Part shown: one piece after another, positions 26,568-35,148 of the stretch
Layout: every line of letters starts with the position of its first letter
Position numbering within the stretch: position 1 is the first letter of the stretch
NCBI RefSeq assembly: GCF_036046055.1
Contig: NZ_CP107939.1
Coordinates: forward strand, 4,526,001-4,590,000
Direction: 5' to 3'
Length of the DNA: 64,000 bases
Source of the DNA: Nocardia sp. NBC_00403
GTDB lineage: Bacteria; Actinomycetota; Actinomycetes; Mycobacteriales; Mycobacteriaceae
The notes under the pieces: generated by a model
What the model was told of the DNA's origin: nothing
The model's database searches: none
What the model saw: the letters and a program-made list of their open reading frames with translations, nothing else
Position numbers and translations under genes: made by a program

Positions 26568-27248
26568 CTAGCCGGAGGGGGATCCGTCCGATACCTGGGG
26601 CAGCTGAAGCAGGCCGCGTGCCACGAGTTCGAGCACTTGCCCGAGCGCGAAGTCGATGTCTGCCTTCGTGGTGGGCAGAGGGCCGTCAATCAGCAGACTG
26701 GCGAGGCCGTGAATAGCCGACCAGGCGGCGATGGCGGCCCCCGGCCTGCGGCGCGGGTCCAGCAGACCGGCTGACTGCACCTCATCGAGAACCTGATTGA
26801 GGACGTCGAATGGTTCGGCGCCGCGGGCCTGCGGTTCCACCTCACCGGTGGTCGACGGGTCGTGCTGGTAGTCGCTGCCGGGCGTGGGGTGCGAATCGAA
26901 GGCGGTGCGAAACAACCCGGGCTCGGTCAGTGCGAAGTCGACGTACGCGGTGCCGACCGCTCCAAGTCGGCTGACAGGGTCGGTGGCGTCGTCTATGTGG
27001 TGGCGCATTCGTGAGGCCAGTTCGCTTCGGGCTTGGCGGGACACCTCTGCGAGCAGTGCTTCGCGGTCGGCGAAGTGGCGATAGGCGGCCGAATGTGAGA
27101 CCCCGGCCGCGCGGGCTGCCTCCCGGAGAACTACTCGATCGGGTCCCCCTTCCCGCGCCAGCACGATTCCGGCGTCGACCAGCGCGGCCCGCAACGAGCC
27201 ATGGTGATAGGGCCGGTGGCGATCCGCAGACGCGGCGGCTGGGGTCAT
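26568..27248 (-). CDS. TetR-family transcriptional regulator
   Basis: A 226-aa repressor. Helix-turn-helix at about residues 30-65: ARAAGVSHSAAYRHFADREA. The C-terminal ligand domain is of the WHG/TetR_C type (AAWSAIHGLASLLIDGPLP). The start at 27248 was chosen because the frame upstream is non-conserved and overlaps the operator repeats. It is divergent from the reductase gene at 27465, and repeats in between suggest it controls both. Confidence 0.88.
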   Translation of the reverse strand: MTPAAASADRHRPYHHGSLRAALVDAGIVLAREGGPDRVVLREAARAAGVSHSAAYRHFADREALLAEVSRQARSELASRMRHHIDDATDPVSRLGAVGTAYVDFALTEPGLFRTAFDSHPTPGSDYQHDPSTTGEVEPQARGAEPFDVLNQVLDEVQSAGLLDPRRRPGAAIAAWSAIHGLASLLIDGPLPTTKADIDFALGQVLELVARGLLQLPQVSDGSPSG

Positions 27249-27277
27249 AACGTCAAGGATCGCATATCCACCCCCAG

Positions 27278-27411
27278 TGTTGACGACGGTCACATCCATG
27301 GGCTCGGCGAAGCGTGACCAGTGGCTACAAGGCTGGGCGATCAGGCCAGGTGAGGCGACAACATCCATGTTGACAGCGGTCACATTGAGTCGCATACTGC
27401 AAATGTGACCG
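27278..27411. promoter_or_regulatory. Operator repeats between TetR gene and reductase gene
   Basis: TGTTGACGACGGTCACAT (27278-27295) and TGTTGACAGCGGTCACAT (27368-27385) are direct repeats identical except at two positions. The second also forms an inverted pair with a site downstream: CGGTCACATT (27377-27386) against AATGTGACCG (27402-27411), 15 bases apart. The arrangement, with one copy close to each gene, fits binding sites of the divergent TetR regulator. Confidence 0.65.
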
Positions 27412-27464
27412 ACGGAAACATTCCGTCCATTCGTCGCAGCGACTAGGAACTGAAAGGATTTTCA

Positions 27465-28586
27465 ATGACTAACCAACGTGTGCTTGTCACTGGGGCCACA
27501 GGCAGGGTTGGCAGTGCGGTGGCCACCCAGCTATTGGAACGGGGTGTCGCGACCAGGGTGATGGTGCACCGCAGCGACGCACGCAGTGCGCGTCTGGCGG
27601 CCATGGGCGCGGAGATTGTCATTGCCGACATGTTCGACTTCATGCAGATCCGGGCCGCGATGGATGGTGTCGACCGGTTGTATTTCAACGCGCCGTACCA
27701 CCCCCATGTGCTCGACAGCGCCGTTGCGTTCGCGGTGGCGGCACGTCGGGCGGGGGTGCAAGCGATCGTGGCGATGGGGCAGTGGCTGGCAAGCCCTGAG
27801 CATCCGTCCCTGATGACCCGGCAGATGTGGTTCAACGACAAACTGTTCGAGCTGTTACCGGATACCGCCCACATTGCCATTGATCCCGGTTTTTTCGCCG
27901 ACAACTATCTCCTTGGGATGATGCCGGTCGCGGCTCAGTTCGGAATCCTGCCAATGCCGAACGGCGCGGGGCGTAATGCGCCTCCGTCCAACGAGGACAT
28001 CGCTCGAGTGGTGGTGGGCGCCCTGCTCGACCCGCATCGTCACGACGGCAAGGCTTATCGTCCGACGGGGCCGAGGCTGCTGTCCGGGGCAGATATCGCC
28101 GATGCGATGGGAGAGGCGCTGGGCCGCCACGTACGTCATGTCGATGTTCCTCCGAAGGTGTTCATGAAAGCTGTCCGCGCAAACGCGAGGCGGCTTCGAA
28201 CAGACATGTTCTTCGAGTCCTGCCTACGCAACTATCTTCCCGAAACACCCCTGGGAACATGGGAGGTCGGCGGTCCTACCACGCACGTTCGCGATGTGGC
28301 CGGAGTGGAACCCGAAGACTTCCTCACGATCGCCCGCCGCTATGCCGCCGCGCCCGAATGTCGCCGTACCGCAGGCAATTTCGTCCGCTCACTAGCGGGT
28401 GCCATCCGGATCGCGATGGTGCCGATGCATCGCCTCGACAAGTTCGACCATACGCAGCAGCACCCGCAGCCCGCCCATCCGCGGTTCTCCGGCGAGTCCG
28501 CCTTCTGGCAGCACGAACACCCCGCCGCCGACGACCGACTCGACGATCCGCTCGCGGCGACCGATACAGATTCAGCGCGGGTGTAG
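27465..28586 (+). CDS. NAD(P)-binding NmrA-type reductase/sensor
   Basis: A 373-aa protein of the atypical short-chain dehydrogenase group. Nucleotide-binding motif VTGATGRVGSAVATQLLERG at residues 8-27, then MGQWLASPEHPS, the expected position of the degenerate active site. The C-terminus is about 70 residues longer than usual and ends in a low-complexity tail rich in H, P and D. Divergent from the TetR gene and probably its main target. A methyltransferase gene follows 13 bases downstream in the same unit. Confidence 0.85.
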   Translation: MTNQRVLVTGATGRVGSAVATQLLERGVATRVMVHRSDARSARLAAMGAEIVIADMFDFMQIRAAMDGVDRLYFNAPYHPHVLDSAVAFAVAARRAGVQAIVAMGQWLASPEHPSLMTRQMWFNDKLFELLPDTAHIAIDPGFFADNYLLGMMPVAAQFGILPMPNGAGRNAPPSNEDIARVVVGALLDPHRHDGKAYRPTGPRLLSGADIADAMGEALGRHVRHVDVPPKVFMKAVRANARRLRTDMFFESCLRNYLPETPLGTWEVGGPTTHVRDVAGVEPEDFLTIARRYAAAPECRRTAGNFVRSLAGAIRIAMVPMHRLDKFDHTQQHPQPAHPRFSGESAFWQHEHPAADDRLDDPLAATDTDSARV

Positions 28587-28599
28587 CGGTGGTTCTTTC

Positions 28600-29403
28600 A
28601 TGACGGCGTCTCCGTACGAGACCGGTGTCGCCCGTGCCTCCATTGAACGGGCGCTCATCGCCGCAGGAAAGGATCTCGAGCACCTCGTACCGGCAGATCT
28701 CGGGATGCTGGAGGATTTCCACACCATCGGTCGGATAGCCACCAGTCAACTGGTCGACCTGCTCGATATTGCTGCCGACACCGAGGTACTCGACGCCGGC
28801 ACCGGAATAGGAGGCACCGCGCGGTATCTCGCCGACCGCCTGCGGTGCAAGGTCACTGCGGTCGATCTGGCCGAGGAATACTGCTCGACGGCCGAATGGC
28901 TGAATCGACTTGTTCGGCTGGATGACTTGATTACCGTCCAGCGGGCCGATGTTACGGCCCTTCCCTTCGCTGACAATGCATTCCAGGTTGTGTTCAGTCA
29001 ACACGTCCAGATGAACGTCGCTGACAAAGTGCGGCTCTACCGCGAAGCCCGCCGGGTGCTGGCGAATGATGGCCGGCTAGCCATTTGGGATATCGCCGCC
29101 GGCGCGTCCGGCCACCCCACCTACCCGCTGCCCTGGGCAGTCGATCCAGCACGAAGCCACTTGGCCACCTCCGACCGGCTGCGCGCGGTGATCGAGTCCT
29201 CCGGTTTCACCATCGAAGCCTGGAATGATCTCACCGAGACGGCGGCGGCAACGATGCAATTGATACTGACGTTGCCTCCCAACCCGCTCGGGCTACACAC
29301 CTTCGTGGACGGTTTTGCCGAGAAGGTCGAGCATCTCACCGAGGCCCTGGCCGACGGACGGATCCGAGCCATCCAGGCCGTCGCGCGGGCGACCGGCCGT
29401 TAG
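28600..29403 (+). CDS. SAM-dependent methyltransferase
   Basis: A 267-aa class I methyltransferase. Motif I is VLDAGTGIGGTARYLADRL (about residues 61-79), followed by VTAVDLAEEYC (motif II) and LPFADNAFQVVFSQHV (motif III). The pattern, including REARRVLANDGRLAIWDI, resembles sterol/gamma-tocopherol-type small-molecule methyltransferases. ATG at 28600, 13 bases after the reductase stop, so probably co-transcribed under TetR control. The two enzymes may act on the same compound. Confidence 0.88.
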   Translation: MTASPYETGVARASIERALIAAGKDLEHLVPADLGMLEDFHTIGRIATSQLVDLLDIAADTEVLDAGTGIGGTARYLADRLRCKVTAVDLAEEYCSTAEWLNRLVRLDDLITVQRADVTALPFADNAFQVVFSQHVQMNVADKVRLYREARRVLANDGRLAIWDIAAGASGHPTYPLPWAVDPARSHLATSDRLRAVIESSGFTIEAWNDLTETAAATMQLILTLPPNPLGLHTFVDGFAEKVEHLTEALADGRIRAIQAVARATGR

Positions 29404-29475
29404 TACTGCAGGTGGCACATCGAATGCTGCTCGCCGCGCGTAATAAGCCTGCGGAGTTGGCGTCCTGCCGCCAGA

Positions 29476-29598
29476 TCGACACATCCGGGTCGCTCGACGT
29501 GTCGTGCCGATGTCATCGTCTGGTGCACTGGCTTCACCCCCAGTGAGTACCTGGCGCCACCGAAGATGGTCACCGTATCCGGCACCAGCACAGTGGAA
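29476..29598 (+). pseudogene. Fragment of a Baeyer-Villiger-type flavin monooxygenase
   Basis: A short open stretch reads ADVIVWCTGFTPSEYLAP followed by KMVTVSG. ADVIV..TGF...EFLAP is a characteristic block near the C-terminal NADPH-binding part of Baeyer-Villiger monooxygenases. No start, and the frame runs straight into short-chain dehydrogenase sequence. It is a gene scrap joined to another scrap. Confidence 0.5.
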
Positions 29599-30131
29599 TT
29601 CGACCGAGTCCTCGATATCAACCTGCGTAGTGCGTGGAACACCGTGCAGGCAGGGTTGCCGCACCTGCGGACGAGCGGGGGCAGATCGTGGTCATCGCGT
29701 CGGTGTTTTCATTCCTGAACGGGATGTTCTGCGCACCGTACGCGGTGAGCAAGGCGAGCGTGGAGGCGCTCGGCCGGACCTTGCATGTCGAACTCGCCGG
29801 TGACGGAATCGCGGTTACCACAGCGCATTTCGGGTCCGTCGACACCGATCTGATACACGGCAGCCTGGACGGTGACCCGCTGACCGAGCGGCTGGAGGCG
29901 CTGTTGCCCGGTGCTCTGACCAAGCGGATCACCGCCGATCGAGCCGCGACGGAGCTGTTGCGCGGTGCTGAACGTCGTAAGGCGTGGATTGTTGCCCCCA
30001 CGCCATGGTCGCCGCTCGATTGGTTGCGCGGAATGTCCAGGCCGCTCGGCGACACCGCCTTGGTCAAGTGGCCGACGCTGCGGAATCTGGTCGCCGAGGC
30101 GCGTCGAAGGGAAGGTGAAGGGCGGCCGTGA
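29593..30131 (+). pseudogene. Short-chain dehydrogenase, 5'-truncated and frameshifted
   Basis: The sequence begins abruptly in the middle of a Rossmann fold: VEFDRVLDINLRSAWNTVQA (helix 4 region), then, after a frame change at the G-run 29677-29681, GQIVVIASVFSFLNGMF and YAVSKASVEAL with the catalytic Tyr and Lys (YxxxK). The C-terminus is normal to the stop at 30131. The NAD(P)-binding N-terminal half is gone and the upstream sequence belongs to a different protein. Non-functional as an enzyme. Confidence 0.75.
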
Positions 30132-30282
30132 GCCCATGAACCTGCCCGATCGCCTCGTCGTGTGAACGGTGCCGGGGCCGATCGGATGGAGTTGGATTCC
30201 GTCGCCGACCGGCGCTCAACAGGCTGCGGGGAGAAGTCTTCGGCGTAGGAGGCGGTCCATGCGTGCATGCTTGATGCGCGGA

Positions 30283-30345
30283 TAGTTGACGCGAGGAACA
30301 ATGTGGGGTAAATATTTGTGCCAGCAATAGTCCTCACGTCAACTA
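30283..30345. promoter_or_regulatory. Long inverted repeat upstream of quinone-oxidoreductase-type gene
   Basis: TAGTTGACGCGAGGA (30283-30297) and TCCTCACGTCAACTA (30331-30345) are inverted copies, 14 of 15 bases matching, separated by 33 bases. The right arm ends 12 bases before the ATG at 30358. Two widely spaced arms around a promoter suggest a pair of repressor sites. The cognate regulator was not identified. Confidence 0.6.
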
Positions 30346-30357
30346 AATGGAGATCAG

Positions 30358-31284
30358 ATGTACGCGATCACTCAAGACCGGTTCGGTGGGCCCGAGGTGC
30401 TGTATCGGACCGAGGTCGAGCGGCCGCAGCCCGGTTCCGGCGAGGTGCTGGTTCGGGTGCGGGCGGCGGGGGTGAACCCGGTGGACTCGGCGGTTCGGGC
30501 CGGGCATTTCCCGCTGTTTCCCGCGCCGCCGTTCGCGCTGGGCTGGGATGTTGCGGGTGTTGTGGAGGCGGTGGGTCCGGGGGTGACGCAGTTCGAGGTT
30601 GGTGCGGAGGTTTTCGGGATGCCGCTGTTCCCGAAGGCGGCGGGTGCGTACGCGGAGTATCTGGTGGCGCCCGCCGCTGAGCTGGCGCTCAAGCCTGCGG
30701 CCCTGTCGATGTCGGAGGCGGGCGCGTTGCCGCTGGCCGGGCTGACTGCGTGGCAGGGCTTGGTCGGGCTTGCCGGGATCGAGGCCGGGCAGCGCGTGTT
30801 GATCCATGCCGCGGCCGGCGGGGTCGGGCATCTGGCGGTGCAGGTTGCCAAGGCTCGCGGCGCGCACGTTGTCGGCACCGCGCGGGCCGAGAATCACGCC
30901 TTCCTGGCCGGGTTGGGTGCCGACGAGCTGATCGATTACACCGCAACCGATTTCGCCGCCGCGATCGATCCGGTGGATGTGGTATTCGACCTGGTCGGCG
31001 GCGAGTACGCACCGCGCTCCCTCGGTGTGTTGAAGCCGGGGGGTGTGCTGGTCACCACGGTCGGTCACAATCCTGGGTTGACCCCGACCGAAGCCGAGCA
31101 GCACGGTGTCCGCTTAGAGACCGTGTTCGTCCATCCGTCGGCGGCGGATCTGACCGACCTCGCCGGTCTCGCCGAAACCGGTGCGCTGCGCGTCCACATC
31201 GAGCGGGAGTTCGACCTCGCCGACGCCGCCGAGGCGCACGCGTCGACCGGAAGTGCGAAGGGCAAAACCGTTCTTGTCCCGTGA
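30358..31284 (+). CDS. NADP-dependent oxidoreductase (quinone oxidoreductase family, MDR)
   Basis: A 308-aa zinc-independent medium-chain reductase. The N-terminal GroES-like domain has AAGVNPVDSAVRAG, and the cofactor fold has HAAAGGVGHLAVQVAKARG near residue 158. No zinc-binding Cys/His set, as expected for quinone oxidoreductases, which reduce quinones or enones with NADPH. Preceded by a strong inverted repeat; convergent with the MarR gene. Confidence 0.9.
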   Translation: MYAITQDRFGGPEVLYRTEVERPQPGSGEVLVRVRAAGVNPVDSAVRAGHFPLFPAPPFALGWDVAGVVEAVGPGVTQFEVGAEVFGMPLFPKAAGAYAEYLVAPAAELALKPAALSMSEAGALPLAGLTAWQGLVGLAGIEAGQRVLIHAAAGGVGHLAVQVAKARGAHVVGTARAENHAFLAGLGADELIDYTATDFAAAIDPVDVVFDLVGGEYAPRSLGVLKPGGVLVTTVGHNPGLTPTEAEQHGVRLETVFVHPSAADLTDLAGLAETGALRVHIEREFDLADAAEAHASTGSAKGKTVLVP

Positions 31285-31287
31285 GGG

Positions 31288-31758
31288 TCAGCCGTTCATG
31301 TCGACGTCGTCGAAGAGGTTGAGCATGTGGTCGAGAACCTCGAGACAGGAGGAGATGTCGGCGTCGGTGAGGCCGCCGCCGGTCCGGCGTAGGAGGGCGT
31401 GTTCGCGCATGATTGCGGCAGTGATGGCCGAGGTGCCGGCTGGGGTCAGCGCTATCAATGAGGAGCGTTGATGCAGGGGGTTCGGCTGGAACTTGACCAG
31501 GTCGGCGGCCGCCGCGTCGTTGACCATGCGCTGGACGAACTGGCGGCTCAGGGACTGGGCGCGGCCCATATCCGGGACGGTCATCGGGCCGTGCTCGCGC
31601 AGCAGGTCGAGGATGGCGCGGATGCCGACCGAAAGTCCCTGGGGCGCAGCGTCTTGCTCGATCTTCCGGTAGACCCTGCGGTGCAACGTGCCGACGCGGG
31701 TGAAGACCTCCATCAGTCGGGAGGCTAGTTCGTCGGGTGGCAACGGCGGCTCGGTCAC
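31288..31758 (-). CDS. MarR-family transcriptional regulator
   Basis: A 156-aa winged-helix repressor with a GTG start. The recognition region is MGRAQSLSRQFVQRMVNDAA and the wing NPLHQRSSLIALTPAG. Divergent from the alpha/beta hydrolase gene. Two copies of an imperfect palindrome lie between them, one of them covering the hydrolase start, so it probably represses the hydrolase and itself. Confidence 0.88.
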   Translation of the reverse strand: MTEPPLPPDELASRLMEVFTRVGTLHRRVYRKIEQDAAPQGLSVGIRAILDLLREHGPMTVPDMGRAQSLSRQFVQRMVNDAAAADLVKFQPNPLHQRSSLIALTPAGTSAITAAIMREHALLRRTGGGLTDADISSCLEVLDHMLNLFDDVDMNG

Positions 31759-31768
31759 CTGGTCATTA

Positions 31769-31817
31769 TGACACCTCGGTTGTCAAAGGACGATTCAATA
31801 TGACACCTTGGTTGTCA
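31769..31817. promoter_or_regulatory. Tandem MarR-type operators
   Basis: TGACACCTCGGTTGTCA (31769-31785) and TGACACCTTGGTTGTCA (31801-31817) are two 17-bp copies of an imperfect palindrome (TGACA-CC..GG-TGTCA-like), 32 bases apart, or about three helix turns. The second copy ends in the A of the hydrolase ATG. Binding there would block both initiation and the ribosome site. Confidence 0.7.
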
Positions 31818-32629
31818 TGAATAAATCCTCACGCACGTTCGACAGTGGCGACGGACTCCTCGCGTACCGCGATGCCGGTGCGGGCCGACCGCTGGTGCTG
31901 TTGCACGCGGCTTTCGTCGACTCCACGATGTTCGACGCTCAACTGCCCGTTCTCGCTCGGTGCTACCGCGTGATCGCACCGGACACTCGTGGGCACGGTG
32001 AATCTGCCAACGCGACAAGACCTTTCCGGCAGACCGACGATCTGGCCGCGTTGCTGCGGCATCTCGATCTCGGGCCCGCGGTCCTGATCGGTGTATCGAT
32101 GGGAGCCATGATCGCGGTCGACACCGCACTGGAACACCCCGATTTGGTGCGCGCCCTGGTCGTGAGCGGTCGTGCCATCGGTGAACCGGAGTATCGCGAC
32201 CCGTGGTCGAAAGAACTCGACGCCACCCAGGCCCGTGCCATAGCGCACGGCGACATCGACATGTGGCTGACGGCGTTTGTGCAGTGGGCGGCGGGCCCGC
32301 ATCGCTCGCTCGACGAGGTCGACGCCACGATGGTGTGGCGGATTCGGCAGATGGCGGCTCGGACACTCGCCAAACACACTGCGTCCGAAACGGATTACCA
32401 CATCCCGGTCGTCGCTGTCGCGGCGCGCGCGTCGACGATCGCGGTACCCGTCCTCGCCGCCGACGGCGCGTTCGATTCCCCCGACCTGACTGCGACAGTG
32501 GACCGCCTTCTCGCCGCCGTCCCCGGCAGCCGACGGGAAATCATCGCCGGCGCAGGTCATTTCCCCAACATGGAGCAACCTGCTGCCTACAACCGGATCA
32601 TCGAGGATTTTGTCGGTGGCCTGCGGTAG
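31817..32629 (+). CDS. Alpha/beta hydrolase
   Basis: A 270-aa hydrolase. Oxyanion region LLHAAFVDSTMF, nucleophile elbow GVSMGAM (catalytic Ser near residue 96), later Asp in AADGAFDSPD and catalytic His in GAGHFPNMEQP near the end. The fold and length fit esterase/haloalkanoate-lactone-type enzymes. The start at 31817 overlaps the second operator; an in-frame TTG nine bases upstream is less likely. Substrate unknown; control by the adjacent MarR protein is probable. Confidence 0.88.
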   Translation: MNKSSRTFDSGDGLLAYRDAGAGRPLVLLHAAFVDSTMFDAQLPVLARCYRVIAPDTRGHGESANATRPFRQTDDLAALLRHLDLGPAVLIGVSMGAMIAVDTALEHPDLVRALVVSGRAIGEPEYRDPWSKELDATQARAIAHGDIDMWLTAFVQWAAGPHRSLDEVDATMVWRIRQMAARTLAKHTASETDYHIPVVAVAARASTIAVPVLAADGAFDSPDLTATVDRLLAAVPGSRREIIAGAGHFPNMEQPAAYNRIIEDFVGGLR

Positions 32630-32853
32630 TTCCGGCGGTTGCGAGTCCACTCTGTTCGACGGACGTCGGCGGACTGCCTATGTCCAGGTTACGGGAAGTC
32701 GGACATACGATGCGCGGTGGGGAAATCGGCAACGTGTCCGGTTCGCAGGCATCGGTTCCCCACGATGAGATATGTAACGAGGCAAGGGAATTCATCCTTG
32801 CGCTCCGGGCAAGCGCCTGCGAAACGGGCTTGTCGCGGGATACTGTGGACGAC

Positions 32854-33969
32854 ATGGGTACCTCGGAGACAGACCCGCATCCGCCAGTGGCTGTGTTCCG
32901 GGGAGTGCAGGACGGGGCAGCCGTCCTGAACCTGAACGCTCGCGTTCGGGGCGAGGCGCAACGGACCGCGATGACTTTGGCCGAGGTGCCGACTCATGCG
33001 GGTCCGGTCGAGCGCACCACAGCTATACGGCGCGCCTCGGTCGCCGCCGGAGAGCTCGTCGGTGCGCTGTCGGAGGAGGCCGGGCCCGTTGTCGGTGCGG
33101 ACTTGCCCGCCGAATCGGTGAGCCAGTCCTTTTTTCGGGTCCGCGAGGTGGATCTGTCCGATCAGCAGGCGGCCCTGCATGGTGTGCTGGTCATCCACCG
33201 GGGCCTGCGGGATCTGTGCAGTGCGCCGCTTTCGGGTGCGGACCTGGCGGTGGAGGTCGCCGGTATGGGGCAGGCCGTGCTCGACCTCACCGGTGCCGCA
33301 GCGTCCGACGGGGAGCAGGTTGGCCCGCTCTCCATTCCGGAGGCATCCGACGGCGTCTCGTTGGAGAGCGAGTGGACGGCGCGATGGCTCGTCGGGCATC
33401 AGGTCCACGTCCTGTTCAACATCTGCGCGGCGGTCGCCGTGACCGATGCCGCGCACCACCTACGCCACGGTGCGACCGCCGCCGCGCTGGAACGACTCGA
33501 CCATGCCACCACCTACGTGCGCGGCTTTCCCGCGGCGATGATCCATGCCAGCACCATCCCGGTGGACTATTACCTGGCGATGGTGCGCCCCACCATGCAG
33601 CCTCCCGAGGTGGCGACGCCGTTGAGCGGACGGCAACACCGCGGCTACAAGACATTCCGTAGCGCGATGAAAGACCTGCTGAAGGTGGTGCCCGACTCCT
33701 ACGAGGAGCTGGTGGCCCGCGATCCCGAACTCGCCGCCGCCAGGGACGCACTGCTGGAGGCCGACCTCGTGGACAGCGAACGCCATGTCACGCTTGCCTA
33801 TTCGATGGTGCGGCTGCGCAGGTCCATCGCGCAATCGCCGACCGGCCCGGACAACGCCGTCGGTGAGCTCCGGCTGATGCGGCACCGGCGGGCCGCCCAC
33901 TATGCTCCGCTGCTCCGGTTCGGCGACCACTACATTGCTGACACGGTGTCGGCTCTGCGGCACGGCTGA
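32854..33969 (+). CDS. PrnB-like (heme-dependent oxygenase superfamily) protein
   Basis: A 371-aa protein, first gene of a putative small-molecule cluster. Parts of the C-terminal half align by eye with pyrrolnitrin-pathway PrnB: a helix YVRGFPAAMIHASTIPVDYY followed by RPTMQPP, then YKTFRSAMKDLLKVVP and VDSERHVTLAY. PrnB belongs to the tryptophan/indoleamine dioxygenase superfamily. The His-rich segments (HVLFNICAAV, RRAAHYAPLLRFGDH) could provide a heme ligand. No ribosome site is obvious; ATG 32854 was chosen, with upstream ATGs also open. The assignment is tentative. Confidence 0.5.
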   Translation: MGTSETDPHPPVAVFRGVQDGAAVLNLNARVRGEAQRTAMTLAEVPTHAGPVERTTAIRRASVAAGELVGALSEEAGPVVGADLPAESVSQSFFRVREVDLSDQQAALHGVLVIHRGLRDLCSAPLSGADLAVEVAGMGQAVLDLTGAAASDGEQVGPLSIPEASDGVSLESEWTARWLVGHQVHVLFNICAAVAVTDAAHHLRHGATAAALERLDHATTYVRGFPAAMIHASTIPVDYYLAMVRPTMQPPEVATPLSGRQHRGYKTFRSAMKDLLKVVPDSYEELVARDPELAAARDALLEADLVDSERHVTLAYSMVRLRRSIAQSPTGPDNAVGELRLMRHRRAAHYAPLLRFGDHYIADTVSALRHG

Positions 33970-34047
33970 GCAGTCGAGTTCGATTCGCCGCCTCGATATT
34001 TCCGAACAGGTGCCGAGAACGCCTGTGTGTTCGATCAGGAGACATTG

Positions 34048-35037
34048 ATGCACGAAATCGCCGATACCGCAGTCGTCGACGGCACCGACGTGACATTGGA
34101 GCCCGCCGACTCGATCGAGGTCGACCAGCTGGCTCGAACGCTGTGCGGCGATCCTCGCAACCTGGTGGACGACCCGGAATGGGTGGCGCGTGCCCGGCAC
34201 GCCTCGGATGAGCTGCCGGTATCGCTGCGTCGTAGCGTGCGCCGGTTCCGGCGATACTCCGGATCATCCGGGGTGCTGGTGGTCCACGGTCTGCCGGTCG
34301 ACGAGGCAATGCTGCCCGCCACGCCCTCGGTGGCGGATTCGGTGCAGCGTGCGGCCACCGTCGCGGCCGCGGTGCTCGCCATGGTTGCGTGCGGGCTCGG
34401 CGACCCCGTCGCATACCTGGCCGAGAAGTCCGGCGCCCTTGTGCAGGATGTCGTGCCTGTGCCCAGGCGGGAAACCTTCTCGGGCAATGCCGGTTCGGTG
34501 TTGCTGACCTTCCACAACGAGAACGCCTTTCACCAGCACGAGCCCGACTACGTGCTACTGCTGTGCCTGCGTGCCGACCATGACCGGGTTGCCGGACTGC
34601 GCACCGCCTGCCTGCGCGAAGTACTGCCGCTGCTGACGGCGGCGAGCCGGGAAACCTTGTTCGCACCCGAATTCGTCACCGCACCACCACCTTCCTTCGG
34701 TTCGGACAACCAAGCGCGTCCCCCGCAGCCGTTGCTGTTCGGCGCCGCCGACGACCCGGACATCCGGATGGCCACCATCGCGACAACGGCGCTGACGCCG
34801 CGGGCGGAAACGGCGCTGGCCGAATTCGGCCGAGCCTGCGACACCGTCGCGCGTACCACCAAGCTCATACCCGGCGACCTGGTTATTGTCGACAACCGGG
34901 TGACCGTCCACGGCCGCACCGCCTTTCGACCCCACTACGACGGAGCAGACCGCTGGGTGCAGCGAACCTTCGCCATCGCCGACCTTCGCCGCTCGCGCGA
35001 CCACCGTCCGGACGACGGCTACGTCATCGCACGATAG
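34048..35037 (+). CDS. Fe(II)/2-oxoglutarate oxygenase, clavaminate-synthase-like
   Basis: A 329-aa non-heme iron oxygenase of the clavaminate synthase/AsnO/VioC group, which hydroxylates or desaturates amino acids. The metal triad is visible: His156 and Glu158 in FHNENAFHQHEPDYV and His288 in NRVTVHGRTAF; Arg306 (RWVQRTF) fits the 2-oxoglutarate salt bridge. The start was placed at 34048 because AGGAG lies 7 bases upstream, although a GTG at 34027 is in frame. In the cluster it probably modifies an amino-acid-derived intermediate. Confidence 0.85.
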   Translation: MHEIADTAVVDGTDVTLEPADSIEVDQLARTLCGDPRNLVDDPEWVARARHASDELPVSLRRSVRRFRRYSGSSGVLVVHGLPVDEAMLPATPSVADSVQRAATVAAAVLAMVACGLGDPVAYLAEKSGALVQDVVPVPRRETFSGNAGSVLLTFHNENAFHQHEPDYVLLLCLRADHDRVAGLRTACLREVLPLLTAASRETLFAPEFVTAPPPSFGSDNQARPPQPLLFGAADDPDIRMATIATTALTPRAETALAEFGRACDTVARTTKLIPGDLVIVDNRVTVHGRTAFRPHYDGADRWVQRTFAIADLRRSRDHRPDDGYVIAR

Positions 35038-35148
35038 CCTGTCCCATCGCGCAACGGATCGGCTCGATCCGGAACCGAGACGCTCTCCCAGCCGACTACT
35101 CGAGTTCGGGGCCGCCGATGGGGCGGCGCGGCTGGGAGGAGAGCGGTA

